A stretch of 64,000 nt of DNA from AC-32 sp963736055 (GTDB lineage Bacteria; Actinomycetota; Thermoleophilia; Gaiellales; Gaiellaceae). Below are positions 53,646 to 62,925 of this stretch, in pieces (position 1 is the first letter of the stretch; every line of letters starts with the position of its first letter). The notes beneath the pieces were generated by a model. That model saw only the letters and a program-made list of their open reading frames with translations, was not told where the DNA came from and searched no databases. The stretch spans positions 1,488,001 to 1,552,000 of the forward strand of contig CAVTNM010000008.1 of NCBI GenBank assembly GCA_963736055.1. Reading direction: 5' to 3'. Both the position numbers and the translations under genes were made by a program.

Positions 53646-54734
53646 ATGGCCGAGCCAGCAACCGAACTCACGCTCGACAGCGCAGCGCTCCTCGCCGCCG
53701 AGGAGCATGAGGTTGCGATCGTCGGCCGCAGCCCCTGGTATCTGGCCTGGCGGCGACTACGACGTAACTACGTCGCGCTTTTCTCGCTTTTCGTCTTCCT
53801 CGCGATTGTGATCTCGTGCGCTTTGGCGCCGGTCTACGCGCATCACGTCGCCCACACCGGCCCGAACCAGACGCACGTGGCCGAGAAGGTGAACGTCGGC
53901 GGGGAGCTCAAGCCGGTCATCGGCGGAGGAGCGGTCTACAACGCCAAGACGGGCAATTTCACCGTCAAGGCAGGTGACGATCCTCGGCCCGACCTGGTGG
54001 CATGCCGGCGGGAAGTTCGTGCTCGGCTCCGACAACCTCGGCCGCGACGTCGCGGTGCGCCTGCTCTACGGCGGGCTCAACTCGCTCAAGATCGGCATCG
54101 GCTCGGCCTTCATCTGCACGTTCATCGCGGTCGTGCTCGCGCTCATCGCCGGGTACTTCGGCGGCTGGATCGACTGGATCATCACGCGGGGCTTCGACCT
54201 GATCTGGGCTTTCCCGGTGCTGCTGCTCGCGATCGCGCTCGGCAGCGCCCTCTCGGTGAACGGGTTCCACCACTTCGGGATCAACATCCAGCAGGGAAGC
54301 CTCTGGATCCCGACCCTGGTGATCTCGGTGATCCTGATCCCTACGTGGGGCGGCCGCTGCGCGGTCAGATCCTCTCGCTGCGCCAGAAGGAGTTCGTCGA
54401 GGCCGCCGTGGGACAGGGCGCAGGACCGATCCGGATCATGTTCTCGGATCTGCTGCCCAACGTCATCTCGACAGTCCTCGTCTTCTTCACGCTGATCATC
54501 GCCGCCAACATCCTCACCGAGGCCGGTCTCTCGTACCTCGGAGCGGGAGTGCGGCTGCCGGATCCCTCCTGGGGAAACCTCGTCTCGAGCGGCCAGGATC
54601 AGATCGTGACCGCTCCTTGGCTCACGCTCGTCCCCGGGATCGCGATCGTCCTGACGGTGCTCTCGCTGAACATCTTCGGCGACGGCCTCCGTGACGCTCT
54701 CGACCCCCGCGCCAAGGTGAGGATCGAGCATTGA
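53646..54734 (+). CDS. Peptide ABC transporter permease (DppC/OppC type), set 2 (two frameshifts)
   Basis: The N-terminus (PWYLAWRRLRRNYVALFSLFVF) and C-terminus (GQILSLRQKEFVEAAVGQGAGP, then LNIFGDGLRDALDPRAKV) share one frame. The middle (VTILGPTWWHAGGKFVLGSDNLGRDV to LVISVILIP) lies in another. One extra G near 53967-53970 and one missing C near 54338-54341 restore a normal protein of about 362 residues, similar in layout to the set 1 permease. No internal stop interrupts the restored frame. Confidence 0.82.
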   Translation: MAEPATELTLDSAALLAAEEHEVAIVGRSPWYLAWRRLRRNYVALFSLFVFLAIVISCALAPVYAHHVAHTGPNQTHVAEKVNVGGELKPVIGGGAVYNAKTGNFTVKAGDDPRPDLVACRREVRARLRQPRPRRRGAPALRRAQLAQDRHRLGLHLHVHRGRARAHRRVLRRLDRLDHHAGLRPDLGFPGAAARDRARQRPLGERVPPLRDQHPAGKPLDPDPGDLGDPDPYVGRPLRGQILSLRQKEFVEAAVGQGAGPIRIMFSDLLPNVISTVLVFFTLIIAANILTEAGLSYLGAGVRLPDPSWGNLVSSGQDQIVTAPWLTLVPGIAIVLTVLSLNIFGDGLRDALDPRAKVRIEH

Positions 54735-54750
54735 GAGGCGGTGACGGCTA

Positions 54751-55737
54751 GTGGTTGCGTTCATCATCCGCCGCTTCATCGGCATGATCGCCGTCCTCTT
54801 CGCCGTCAGCGTCCTCGTCTTCATCATCTTCATCCTCGATTCCCGGTGGCGACCCGGCCTCAGCGCATGGCCGGGAAGAACCCGACCGCCCAGAACGTCA
54901 CGAACATCCGCAAGAAGTGGGGCTTCGACCGGCCGATCTACGTGCAGTACGTGAAGATGATGGAGAAGGCCGCCAACGGCTTCCTGCCGGGCAAGCACGG
55001 CCAGTACGACATCCTCAGCTCGTTCCAGAACCGCCAGAACGTCGCCAAGGAGATCAAGAAGGGCATCCCGGCGACGTTCTCCCTCTGCATCGGCGCGGCG
55101 ATCATCTGGCTCTTCTTCGGGACGCTCGTCGGCGTTTTCTCGGCGGTGAACGCGGGCAGGTGGTCGGACCGGTTAATCACGATCCTCGCGTTGGTCGGCA
55201 TCTCGATGCCGGTCTTCTGGCTCGGGATCGTGCTGCGGTACTTCCTCGCCGAGAAGCCGAACAACCCAAAGTTCCCGGACGGCGAGTACGTGCCATTGAC
55301 CGCTGATCCCGGTGCAATGGGCCCATCACCTGATCCTGCCCTGGTTCTGCCTCTCGATTCTCTTCATCGGCTTCTACGGGCGCGTCCTGCGCTCGAACAT
55401 GCTCGACACGATGAACGAGGACTACGTTCGCACGGCGCGCGCGAAGGGAATCTCACGGCGGCGCGTCACGATGAAGCACGTCCTGCGCAACTCGCTGATC
55501 CCGATCGTCAGCCTCTTCGGCCTCGACTTCGCGGCTGTCCTCGGCGGTGGCGCGATCCTCACCGAGACCGTGTTCAGCCTCAAGGGAGTGGGCTGGTACG
55601 CCGCGCAGTCGGTGGGCGACCTCGACCTGCCGCCGATCATGGGCGTCACGCTCTACGGTGCGTTCTTCATCGTGGTGTTCAGCGCGCTCGTCGACTTTCT
55701 CTATGCGTTCCTCGATCCGAGGATCAGGCCGACCTAG
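54751..55737 (+). CDS. Peptide ABC transporter permease (DppB/OppB type), set 2 (three frameshifts)
   Basis: It starts GTG (MVAFIIRRFIGMIAVLFAVSV). Extra bases near 54841 (T), 54861 (T) and 55303 (G) break the frame. After removal the sequence runs ILDPGGDPAQRMAGKNPTAQ, ILALVGISMPVFWLGIVL, TADPVQWAHHLILPWFCLS and YVRTARAKGISRRRVTMKHVLRN to the stop at 55737, a standard DppB of about 328 residues. The stop overlaps the GTG of the ATPase gene. Confidence 0.82.
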
Positions 55738-56766
55738 TGGCCGAGCGCCTGCTCGAAGTCAAAGGTCTGAAGGTTCGGTTCACGACCGAGGACGGAACCG
55801 TGCACGCCGTCGACGGCGTGGACTTCGAGTTGGATCGCGGCAAGGTGCTCGGGATCGTCGGCGAGTCCGGCTCGGGCAAGAGTGTCACGGCGATGACGAT
55901 TCTCGGCCTCACGCGCGACCGCAACACCAGCTTCGAGGGCGAGGTCGACTACAAGGGCCAGAACCTGCTCGAGATGTCGGAGTCGCGGCTGCGCGACGTG
56001 CGTGGCAACGAGATCGCGATGATCTTCCAGGACCCGATGACGTCGCTCAACCCGGTGTACAACGTCGGCGACCAGATCGTCGAGGCGATCCTCACCCACG
56101 AGGGGACGACGAAGAAGGATGCCAGGAGGCGCGCCGTCGAGCTTCTCCGTCAGGTCGGGATCCCGAACGCCCAGCAGCGCGCGAGCGACTATCCCGCATC
56201 AGTTCTCGGGCGGCATGCGCCAGCGGGCGATGATCGCCATGGCACTCTCCTGCAACCCCGACGTCCTGATCGCCGACGAGCCGACCACGGCACTTGACGT
56301 GACCATCCAGGCTCAGATCCTCGAGTTGCTCGCCAACCTCCGCGCCGACTTCGACTCGTCCGTGATCCTGATCACCCACGACCTGGGCGTCGTCGCCGAG
56401 GTCGCGGACGAGATCATCGTCATGTACGCCGGCCGCGTCGTCGAGCGGGGCTCGAAGCGTGACGTCTTCTACGACCCGCAGCACCCCTACACCTGGGGGC
56501 TGCTCGGCTCGATTCCGCGGCTCGACCGGCCCAAGCCGAAGAAGCTGCACTCGATCGAGGGCACGCCGCCCTCGCTGATCAACCTCCCCCGCGGCTGCAA
56601 GTTCCGTCCCCGCTGCCCACAGGCCTTCGACAAGTGCCAGGAGGAGCCGGAGCTGAAGAACCGGGTCGAGGCCCGGGGCCACCTCGACCGCTGCTGGCTC
56701 ACGGTCGACGAGAAGCGAGGCGTGCGCGAGCGCACGATCTCGGGTGAGGCGCGGGACGTCGCGTGA
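55737..56766 (+). CDS. Peptide ABC transporter ATPase (DppD/OppD type; one frameshift)
   Basis: The product begins MAERLLEVKGLKVRFTTEDG, with Walker A GIVGESGSGKSVT and Q-loop MIFQDPMTSLNP. Near 56194-56197 one extra C breaks the frame. It resumes HQFSGGMRQRAMIAM (ABC signature), VLIADEPTTALDVT (Walker B) and ILITHDLGVVAE (H-loop), and ends in the oligopeptide-transporter C-terminal motif RGCKFRPRCPQAFDKC. The restored length is about 343 residues. It forms the ATPase pair with the next gene. Confidence 0.87.
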
Positions 56767-57869
56767 GCGAGCACCCGAACGGCAATCTCATCGAGGTCCA
56801 GCACCTGAAGAAGTACTTCCCCATCCGGAAGGGCGTCCTCTCGCGGGAGGTCGCCCGTGTGCACGCCGTCGACGACGTCACCCTTGCCGTGGCCGAGGGG
56901 GAGACCATGGGCCTGGTCGGCGAGTCCGGCTGCGGCAAGTCGACCCTTGGTCGTTGCATCGTGAGGCTGCTCGAGCCCACCGCCGGCGAGGTCGTCTTCG
57001 ACGGCCGTGAGATCGGCAAGCTCGGCGCTCGCTCGCTGCGGCCGCTGCGGCGTGAGATGCAGATGATCTTTCAGGATCCGTACGCGAGCCTGAACCCCCG
57101 TAAGCGGGTCGGCACGATCATCGGCGACCCGATGCGCATCCACGGGATCGGCGACCGCAACGAGCGTAAGCAGGCGGTCGAGGAACTGCTCAAGAAGGTC
57201 GGGCTCTCGCCCGAGCACTACAACCGCTTTCCGCACGAGTTCTCTGGCGGCCAGCGACAGCGGATCGGGGTGGCCCGCGCCCTCGCGCTGCGCCCGAAGC
57301 TGATCGTCGCCGACGAGCCGGTGTCCGCACTCGACGTCTCCATTCAGGCGCAGATGGTCAACCTGCTCGAGGAGCTCCAGGACGATTTCGGCCTCACCTA
57401 CGTCTTCATCGCGCACGACCTTGGCGTCGTCCGCCATGTCTCGGACCGGATCGCGGTGATGTACCTCGGCAAGCTCGTCGAGCTCTCGCCGGCGGAGGAG
57501 CTCTACACGCGGCCGATCATGCCGTACACCGAGGCTCTCCTCTCAGCGGTGCCCGTGCCGGATCCCGACCTCGCCGAGAAGCGAGAGCGAATCGTGCTCG
57601 AAGGGGACGTGCCGAGCCCGATCAACCCTCCCTCGGGATGCCGCTTCCATCCGCGCTGTCGCTACGCGACCGACGTCTGCTCGGAAGTCGAGCCGCCGCT
57701 TGTGGACTACGGCAACGGGCATTTCGCCGCTTGCCACCATCCGCTCAATGTGGACAAGGCGACGCTCGCCCGCGTCGAGGCGTCGCCGACGTACACGCCG
57801 AAGACCGCAGACGTGCAAGCGCTGCCAGAGGAGCCCGGCAAGGAAGAGTCACGTCCGGTGACCGGCTGA
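56763..57869 (+). CDS. Peptide ABC transporter ATPase (DppF/OppF type)
   Basis: The 368-residue product has Walker A LVGESGCGKSTLGR, Q-loop MIFQDPYASLNPRKRVG, signature EFSGGQRQRIGVARAL, Walker B LIVADEPVSALDVS, and the C-terminal motif SGCRFHPRCRYATDVC. About 40 further residues of low complexity follow. The GTG start overlaps the preceding stop (GTGA). This intact gene closes the transporter cluster. Confidence 0.93.
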   Translation: MSEHPNGNLIEVQHLKKYFPIRKGVLSREVARVHAVDDVTLAVAEGETMGLVGESGCGKSTLGRCIVRLLEPTAGEVVFDGREIGKLGARSLRPLRREMQMIFQDPYASLNPRKRVGTIIGDPMRIHGIGDRNERKQAVEELLKKVGLSPEHYNRFPHEFSGGQRQRIGVARALALRPKLIVADEPVSALDVSIQAQMVNLLEELQDDFGLTYVFIAHDLGVVRHVSDRIAVMYLGKLVELSPAEELYTRPIMPYTEALLSAVPVPDPDLAEKRERIVLEGDVPSPINPPSGCRFHPRCRYATDVCSEVEPPLVDYGNGHFAACHHPLNVDKATLARVEASPTYTPKTADVQALPEEPGKEESRPVTG

Positions 57870-57956
57870 ACCGCCTGCGGTTCGTAGCGCATCCCTGAAA
57901 CGGGGTAGGCCGCGCGGCTAAAGCGGCCGCGGGTCGAGGCCGATAGGCCCACTACC

Positions 57957-58283
57957 GTGGACGCTGCTGAGCGCAAGGAGATCCTGTCCCGCTATGTCGA
58001 CCACAGTCGCCGCTTCGACGCGGTGGCCAAGCGACGCGGGGGCGGGGCCGAGGTCATCCCGTTTTCCGGCCCTCTACAGGAGCTGGAGCAGGAGCCGACG
58101 GCCCGCGAGATCGAAGTGCTTCAGCTCATCTCCGACGGCCTCGTGAATCGCGAGATCGGCGTGCGACTCTTCCTCTCCGAGGAGACCGTCAAATCGCACG
58201 TCAGACACCTGCTTGCAAAGCTGCAGGCAAGGTCACGTGCCCACGCAGTCGCAGTGGGCTTCAGGCGCGGCCTGATCGCCTAA
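57957..58283 (+). CDS. Small LuxR-type helix-turn-helix protein
   Basis: The 108-residue product carries a LuxR DNA-binding domain at the C-terminus (PTAREIEVLQLISDGLVNREI, TVKSHVRHLLAKLQARSRAHAV, residues about 42-105). The short N-terminus (ERKEILSRYVDHSRRFDAVAK) is charged and probably helical. There is no receiver or sensor domain. The start is uncertain because the GTG at 57957 overlaps a TACCGT hexamer. A short hairpin follows at 58294. Confidence 0.8.
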   Translation: MDAAERKEILSRYVDHSRRFDAVAKRRGGGAEVIPFSGPLQELEQEPTAREIEVLQLISDGLVNREIGVRLFLSEETVKSHVRHLLAKLQARSRAHAVAVGFRRGLIA

Positions 58284-58293
58284 ATCGTTTAGC

Positions 58294-58310
58294 CCGGGCT
58301 TGCGGCCCGG
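58294..58310 (+). terminator. Short hairpin after the LuxR gene
   Basis: CCGGGC and GCCCGG pair over 6 bp with loop TTGCG; TTTT follows nine bases later. It could be a weak terminator and marks the start of the lower-G+C patch. Confidence 0.4.
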
Positions 58311-58317
58311 AACTTCA

Positions 58318-58376
58318 GTTTTCCCCAGTCCTGTGGAAATCCCTCAACAGGGTGATGTGAGGGTGCTGTGGAAAAC
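58318..58376. repeat. Nested dyad with DnaA-box-like motifs
   Basis: An outer pair, GTTTTCCCCAG (58318-58328) and CTGTGGAAAAC (58366-58376), encloses an inner pair, CCCTCA (58341-58346) and TGAGGG (58358-58363). TGTGGAAAT (58332-58340) and TGTGGAAAA (58367-58375) differ from the DnaA box TGTGGATAA by one or two bases. It may be a protein-binding region or a hairpin; no replication gene is adjacent. Confidence 0.45.
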
Positions 58377-58560
58377 AGATGCTTTGGCGCGCTAGAACGA
58401 CTTCGTATTTCCCACGACAGCCGCGATGGCTACGAGGGTGCCGATGAGGCCTGCTGCACGAATACGGAATCCCGTCATGCCGGGATACCTCCATTCGGGG
58501 GGGACTGACGACCGCCCGAGTGTATACCCCTTTTGGGGGACTATCAACTCGCGCGACATT

Positions 58561-59958
58561 GTGTCCGCCAGGTTCGAGGCGCTTCGTTCTTTCGGGAGAA
58601 GAGAACGGCCGACTCTCATATGGATTCTCGCACTGTCGGCGGGGTGCCTCTGTCTGGCGGTCTTGCTTGTCCTCTCGGGATACGGACTTCCGGTGTGGTG
58701 GCAGTTTGCTGTCTTGGCTGCGGTGACAGCAGGGACAGAACGACAGAGTGTGCGAATAACTCGAAACGTGGAGTCGTCGGTTGCGTTCTTGCCGTTTGTC
58801 TTTACCGCCGTCGCGTTCGGTCCGCTCAGCGCCATGGCCGTGGGCATTTTTGCCAATGCTCTCGACTTTCGGCGGCCCTATCTTCGATGGGCTATCTACA
58901 TCCCAGCAAGGGGCCTTACCGGCGCGCTTACCGGGCTTCTTGCCGCCGAAGTGATTACGGATCATTCGAATTTTGGCACGGCTGTGCTTGCCACCGTGGT
59001 TGCCGCCGTCGCGAATGTCTTCTACGACAGTCTCTTTAACATCGCGACCCTAATCATCAGGCGATCGGCTCCGGTTGGTGTTTACATCCGTTCGGTAGGT
59101 CCGCTCACTCTCTTGTCGCTCCCGCTATACGTGCCCTTGGTAAGTCTCATGGTCTATGGGTATCAGCACTACTCGTTCTGGACTGCCGCAATGTTTCTCG
59201 CACCGACCCTCGCTCTCCAACGGGTTGTCCACCTGTATCAGCGGCAGCGTGATGTTTCGCAGAAACTCGTTGATGTCAACGCGCGACTAGAGGCTGCCAA
59301 CATCTCGTTCGCCACTGCTCTCGTTACGACTCTTGATGCGCGAGATCAGTACACAGCAGGACATTCAGCGTCAGTTGCACACTACGCAAGGGACATCGCT
59401 CGGCGCCTTGGACTTACCGAGGATGAGCAAAAGCTCGCTCACCTGTGCGGGCTAGTACACGATGTCGGCAAGATCGGTCTGCCGCCGGGTCTGCTTGAAA
59501 AGCCAGGACCGCTTACGCTTGAGGAGAGGCGGCAGATGGAGCTGCACCCGGTTATCGGCGAGCGGATCCTCGCAAAGGTCGACAACTACTCCGAAATCGC
59601 AACGATTGTCCGACATCATCACGAGCGTGTAGACGGCGGTGGCTATCCCGACGGCCTAGTCGGAACAGAAATCCCCGTTCTCTCGCGCATTCTCGCGGTT
59701 GCTGATGCCTACGACGCTATGACCTCAGCACGTCCGTACCGCGAGCCGATGCCACCGAGAGTGGCGCGGCTTCGCCTTGCTCAGGCCGTCGAGAGTCAGT
59801 TTGATACGACGGTTGTGGCGGCGTTCGAGGCGATTCTCGCTCAGGCCGGGGATAGCTACACCAATGGCTTCACTGAGGCGTTGTTAACGAGCAAGACATG
59901 GAACGTGGCCGAAGTCCCGAACACTGCCTCGCGCCTGGCTAGCGTACGGGCGTCCTAG
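58561..59958 (+). CDS. Membrane HD-GYP phosphodiesterase
   Basis: The product of about 465 residues has six to eight N-terminal membrane helices (TLIWILALSAGCLCLAVLLVL, FLPFVFTAVAFGPLSAMAVGIF and others), a short coiled segment (LYQRQRDVSQKLVDVNARL), then an HD-GYP domain with LVHDVGKIGLPPGLLEKPG, HPVIGERIL, HHHERVDGGGYPDGL and ADAYDAMTS. It should hydrolyse cyclic-di-GMP. The frame opens at 58426; I use the GTG at 58561 just before the charged pre-membrane segment, with low certainty. Lower G+C than its surroundings. It converges with and overlaps the next gene by 20 bp. Confidence 0.83.
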   Translation: MSARFEALRSFGRRERPTLIWILALSAGCLCLAVLLVLSGYGLPVWWQFAVLAAVTAGTERQSVRITRNVESSVAFLPFVFTAVAFGPLSAMAVGIFANALDFRRPYLRWAIYIPARGLTGALTGLLAAEVITDHSNFGTAVLATVVAAVANVFYDSLFNIATLIIRRSAPVGVYIRSVGPLTLLSLPLYVPLVSLMVYGYQHYSFWTAAMFLAPTLALQRVVHLYQRQRDVSQKLVDVNARLEAANISFATALVTTLDARDQYTAGHSASVAHYARDIARRLGLTEDEQKLAHLCGLVHDVGKIGLPPGLLEKPGPLTLEERRQMELHPVIGERILAKVDNYSEIATIVRHHHERVDGGGYPDGLVGTEIPVLSRILAVADAYDAMTSARPYREPMPPRVARLRLAQAVESQFDTTVVAAFEAILAQAGDSYTNGFTEALLTSKTWNVAEVPNTASRLASVRAS

Positions 59959-62485
59959 CCCCCAGTACTGCCGCTTCTGTTCGGGTTCTCACCCCCAACT
60001 TTCTGAGGATGTTGCTGACGTGAACCTTGACTGTCACTTCACTCAGAAACAACGCCGCAGCAATCTCTTTGTTCGAGCGTCCGTCGCATAGGAGCGCAAA
60101 AACATCTCGTTCACGGGGAGTTAGTGGGCCCGGAGCCAACTGTTCGCTCGGTGCAATCCGCAGCCCGGCGGCTCGAGCACGCGAACGATCATTTGCCCGC
60201 AGAAGAATCGGAGCAATCTGATCGCGTGTGGATGCATCCTTCGTTAAGAGACCGAGGACTTGCTGGTCGACTCGGTATGCGAAAACAAATGTGTCGGTGA
60301 GTCCCGAGTCGATCGTTCGCGCGAATGTCTTGATGAGCTGTTTTGATCTCACAGCAGCGTCGCTGTGATCGTGCAAGACAAGGAGGGTACGAACCCAGTC
60401 GCAAAGTGTGACGGGCTCCAACTCCGTGCTAAGACCCTCGGCCTCTTCGAGCAGTGTATGCGCTCTCTGCCGTTCTCCCAGAAACATGAATGCGACAGCT
60501 CTCGACGCTAGGAACTCAGCGCGCTGTCCTCTTGCCCGCACGCCTGGCCAGACCTGTTCAGTAACCGACAAAGCTCTCTCAAACGCGCCCTCCATAAGCA
60601 AGAGGCGGCAGCGAGTTGCCGCGGTGCTCATGAGCAAGTACTCGTCTCGATTTCTCGAACTCAGCTCATCCGCGCGATCGAGAACGGCTGACGCCTTTCC
60701 GTACTCGCCAACGCCGATGTGAATAGCCGCGAGCGTCGGCAACATGTGAGGGCGGGCGAAGTCCAAATGATAGGACTCGGCTTCACGCAACCCAAACGTG
60801 ACTTGGTCGTACGCGGCTGCGTAGTCGGTCGTTAGGCGCAGTGCCCCTGAGTAGATGTGAACGAACGAAACGCGGACCACCGGATCAAGGACCTCTGGAA
60901 CGAGAGCGGCGATCGGTCGCGCGTCAGCGATTGCTTTCGAAAGAGTGCCCTGTCGAGTGGCCAAGTACAGCCGTCCGTTATGAGCACGAACTAGTTCATC
61001 GAGCGTGCCAGACGACGATGCTTCGAACTCGCGGAGGATTTCGGCTGCGCCCTCGCCCTCGAGCTCGACGGTCGTCACGAACTCACCCCAGAGTGCGTCA
61101 TGCACCTCCGCTTTGGTCTTCGCGACGTCCCGAGCTCGGCTGAAGAACTGGAGCGCCTCACTCGGAGAATCGGTGAGGTGAGCGCTCTGGCCCGCCCGAT
61201 ACAACGCTCGTGAAGCTAGGGCACTCTCATCGTCTATCTGCTCACAAGCTCGCCTGGCAAGAATCTTTGCTCGATCGTGTTCGCCCGCCCTGAAGCGATA
61301 CTCCGCTTCGAGAAAGTCGAGGGCCGGCGACCCAAGTTCATGGTTCCGTCCGCGGTCAACCCATCTCTTGAGCGTCTCCGTCCGTCCGTGCTGCACGAGC
61401 TCATCTAGCGACTGGCACACAACAAACTCGAGCGATGCGACGCGGTGAAAGCGGCAGATCAACGAAAACGCGTCTTCCCAAGCGCGTGTGCTTACGAGTA
61501 AGGATATGGCCTGGTCAACGCTGGTTCTGACAAGGTCGCGATCGAGCCGCTGGAGCTTGTCGAGGAGGAAGCTTCGTAGGAGCGGATGAAGATCCACTGC
61601 CGATGAACCGGTCGGCACAAGTAATCCGGCACGCTGACCCTCGCCCAGGACGTGGTCGGCCTTGTCGGCGAGGAAGTTGCTTATGAGGGGCCTGGAGAGA
61701 TCAGGCAACAACGCGAGCCGACACAAGTCGGTGCGTACGTCATCGCTTAGCAAGGCGTACAGCTCTTCCGCGACATAGTCGTGAAGGTCAGCGGGGAGCC
61801 CGTCCTGCTCCAGAAGTGTCGATAGGTCGGTGAAGGATGCGAGTCCGATCACGGCTGGCCATCCATTCGCCAAACCGATCAAGGCTCGCGCAGCAGCGCC
61901 GTCACTACCAACGAGTACGTCACTTGCTTCTTGGTCGTTCATCGCAAGCGCGTGCTGGCCAAACTCAGTGAGTTCTCCGTACAGGAGGCGGCGCGGTGTG
62001 GCCCAGTTTGGTCGCGTCCTACTCGCCACGAGCACCGGAAACCCGGTGCGCTGCAGAAGTAGGTTGATGAGATCCTCGGAACCCGAGGAAGCAAGTAGGT
62101 GGTAGTCGTCGATGACCAACCACAAATCAGCAGGCCATCCCTCCAAGTCCTCGGCTAAGAGCGCCGCCAATCTCTCGATGTTGTGTTGGGGTTCTCCGGT
62201 CGCTGCAAGCCAAGCCTTGAGCTGTGACCCAGGAGTCGAGATTTTCAATGAGTCGGCAAACGCGACTGCAAGTGCCGCCACATCAGTTGAGGACCTTGAC
62301 GCCTGAAACCAAAGGTGTGGCCGGTCGGCTAGCCATTGCCGAGCCAGGGTCGTCTTCCCATAGCCCGCCGGCGCGACGAGCATGATCACTCTCGCCGACG
62401 TCTCGTCGAGGAGGCGGGTCAGACGCGGCCGCTCGATGATGTGTCGGCGACCTACCGGGATTTCGACTTCGGCCTCGTTGCCCAT
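59939..62485 (-). CDS. Large ATP-binding LuxR-family regulator (LAL/MalT-like)
   Basis: The 848-residue product has an NTPase domain with Walker A VAPAGYGKTTLARQW (about residue 36) and DLWLVIDDYHLLAS (Walker B-like). A winged-helix region follows, then a long all-helical repeat region resembling TPRs (residues about 380-750), and a C-terminal LuxR domain (LTPRERDVFALLCDGRSNKEI, TVKVHVSNILRKLGVRTRTEA). MalT-like regulators are switched by ATP and an inducer. The target is not evident. It has visibly lower G+C than the surroundings, as does the HD-GYP gene it converges with. Confidence 0.9.
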   Translation of the reverse strand: MGNEAEVEIPVGRRHIIERPRLTRLLDETSARVIMLVAPAGYGKTTLARQWLADRPHLWFQASRSSTDVAALAVAFADSLKISTPGSQLKAWLAATGEPQHNIERLAALLAEDLEGWPADLWLVIDDYHLLASSGSEDLINLLLQRTGFPVLVASRTRPNWATPRRLLYGELTEFGQHALAMNDQEASDVLVGSDGAAARALIGLANGWPAVIGLASFTDLSTLLEQDGLPADLHDYVAEELYALLSDDVRTDLCRLALLPDLSRPLISNFLADKADHVLGEGQRAGLLVPTGSSAVDLHPLLRSFLLDKLQRLDRDLVRTSVDQAISLLVSTRAWEDAFSLICRFHRVASLEFVVCQSLDELVQHGRTETLKRWVDRGRNHELGSPALDFLEAEYRFRAGEHDRAKILARRACEQIDDESALASRALYRAGQSAHLTDSPSEALQFFSRARDVAKTKAEVHDALWGEFVTTVELEGEGAAEILREFEASSSGTLDELVRAHNGRLYLATRQGTLSKAIADARPIAALVPEVLDPVVRVSFVHIYSGALRLTTDYAAAYDQVTFGLREAESYHLDFARPHMLPTLAAIHIGVGEYGKASAVLDRADELSSRNRDEYLLMSTAATRCRLLLMEGAFERALSVTEQVWPGVRARGQRAEFLASRAVAFMFLGERQRAHTLLEEAEGLSTELEPVTLCDWVRTLLVLHDHSDAAVRSKQLIKTFARTIDSGLTDTFVFAYRVDQQVLGLLTKDASTRDQIAPILLRANDRSRARAAGLRIAPSEQLAPGPLTPRERDVFALLCDGRSNKEIAAALFLSEVTVKVHVSNILRKLGVRTRTEAAVLGARTPVR

Positions 62486-62565
62486 GTTGGCTGCGTGTGC
62501 CGCGATTCCGAGCGCCTAGCCTAGACGCGCGTCACGTCCCGGCCAAGAGGTCCAGAGGGGACGAC

Positions 62566-62593
62566 GCGCCCGCGGCTGGGATGCCGCGGGCGC
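62566..62593 (-). terminator. Hairpin downstream of small LuxR gene
   Basis: GCGCCCGCGG and CCGCGGGCGC form a perfect 10-bp stem with an 8-base loop, located just past the stop of the 62601-62864 gene on the minus strand. No T run follows. Confidence 0.6.
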
Positions 62594-62600
62594 GGGTCTC

Positions 62601-62864
62601 TTAGTTGCCCGAGTCGGTGGAACCCGGCTCGAGGCTCTGGAGAGGGTCGCGGCCGGTCAGCGTTCGATACGCGCTCGGGATCTGGCGACGCCTGGCGCAA
62701 CCGAGCTTCTGCCGAAGCACATCCGAGTGGGCCTTTGCCGTTCGCGGCGAGATGCCGAGCCGGCGTGCGACCTCCTCGTTGGAACATCCGGCGGCGATCA
62801 ACTCGATCACCTGACGCTGCCGATCCGTGATGACCGGCTGCCCCTCATGTAGTACAGCGACCAT
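62601..62864 (-). CDS. Small LuxR-type helix-turn-helix protein
   Basis: The 87-residue product is mostly a LuxR DNA-binding domain (ITDRQRQVIELIAAGCSNEEV, TAKAHSDVLRQKLGCARRRQIP, residues about 12-70) followed by a short Pro/Ser tail. No sensor domain is present. It may be a regulator controlled by its expression level, or a partner of another protein. It lies 61 bp downstream of the adenosine deaminase gene on the same strand. Confidence 0.8.
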   Translation of the reverse strand: MVAVLHEGQPVITDRQRQVIELIAAGCSNEEVARRLGISPRTAKAHSDVLRQKLGCARRRQIPSAYRTLTGRDPLQSLEPGSTDSGN

Positions 62865-62925
62865 GAGGGCGACGCTAACAACGGCTGGGCGCCACGCCTA
62901 TTAGTCGGAGGGAGTATTCGGCGAC

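Noticed and set aside
58290..62520. Integrated phage or genomic island with an integrase
   Set aside because: Only two signalling genes are present; no integrase, transposase, attachment repeat or tRNA is found at either edge.
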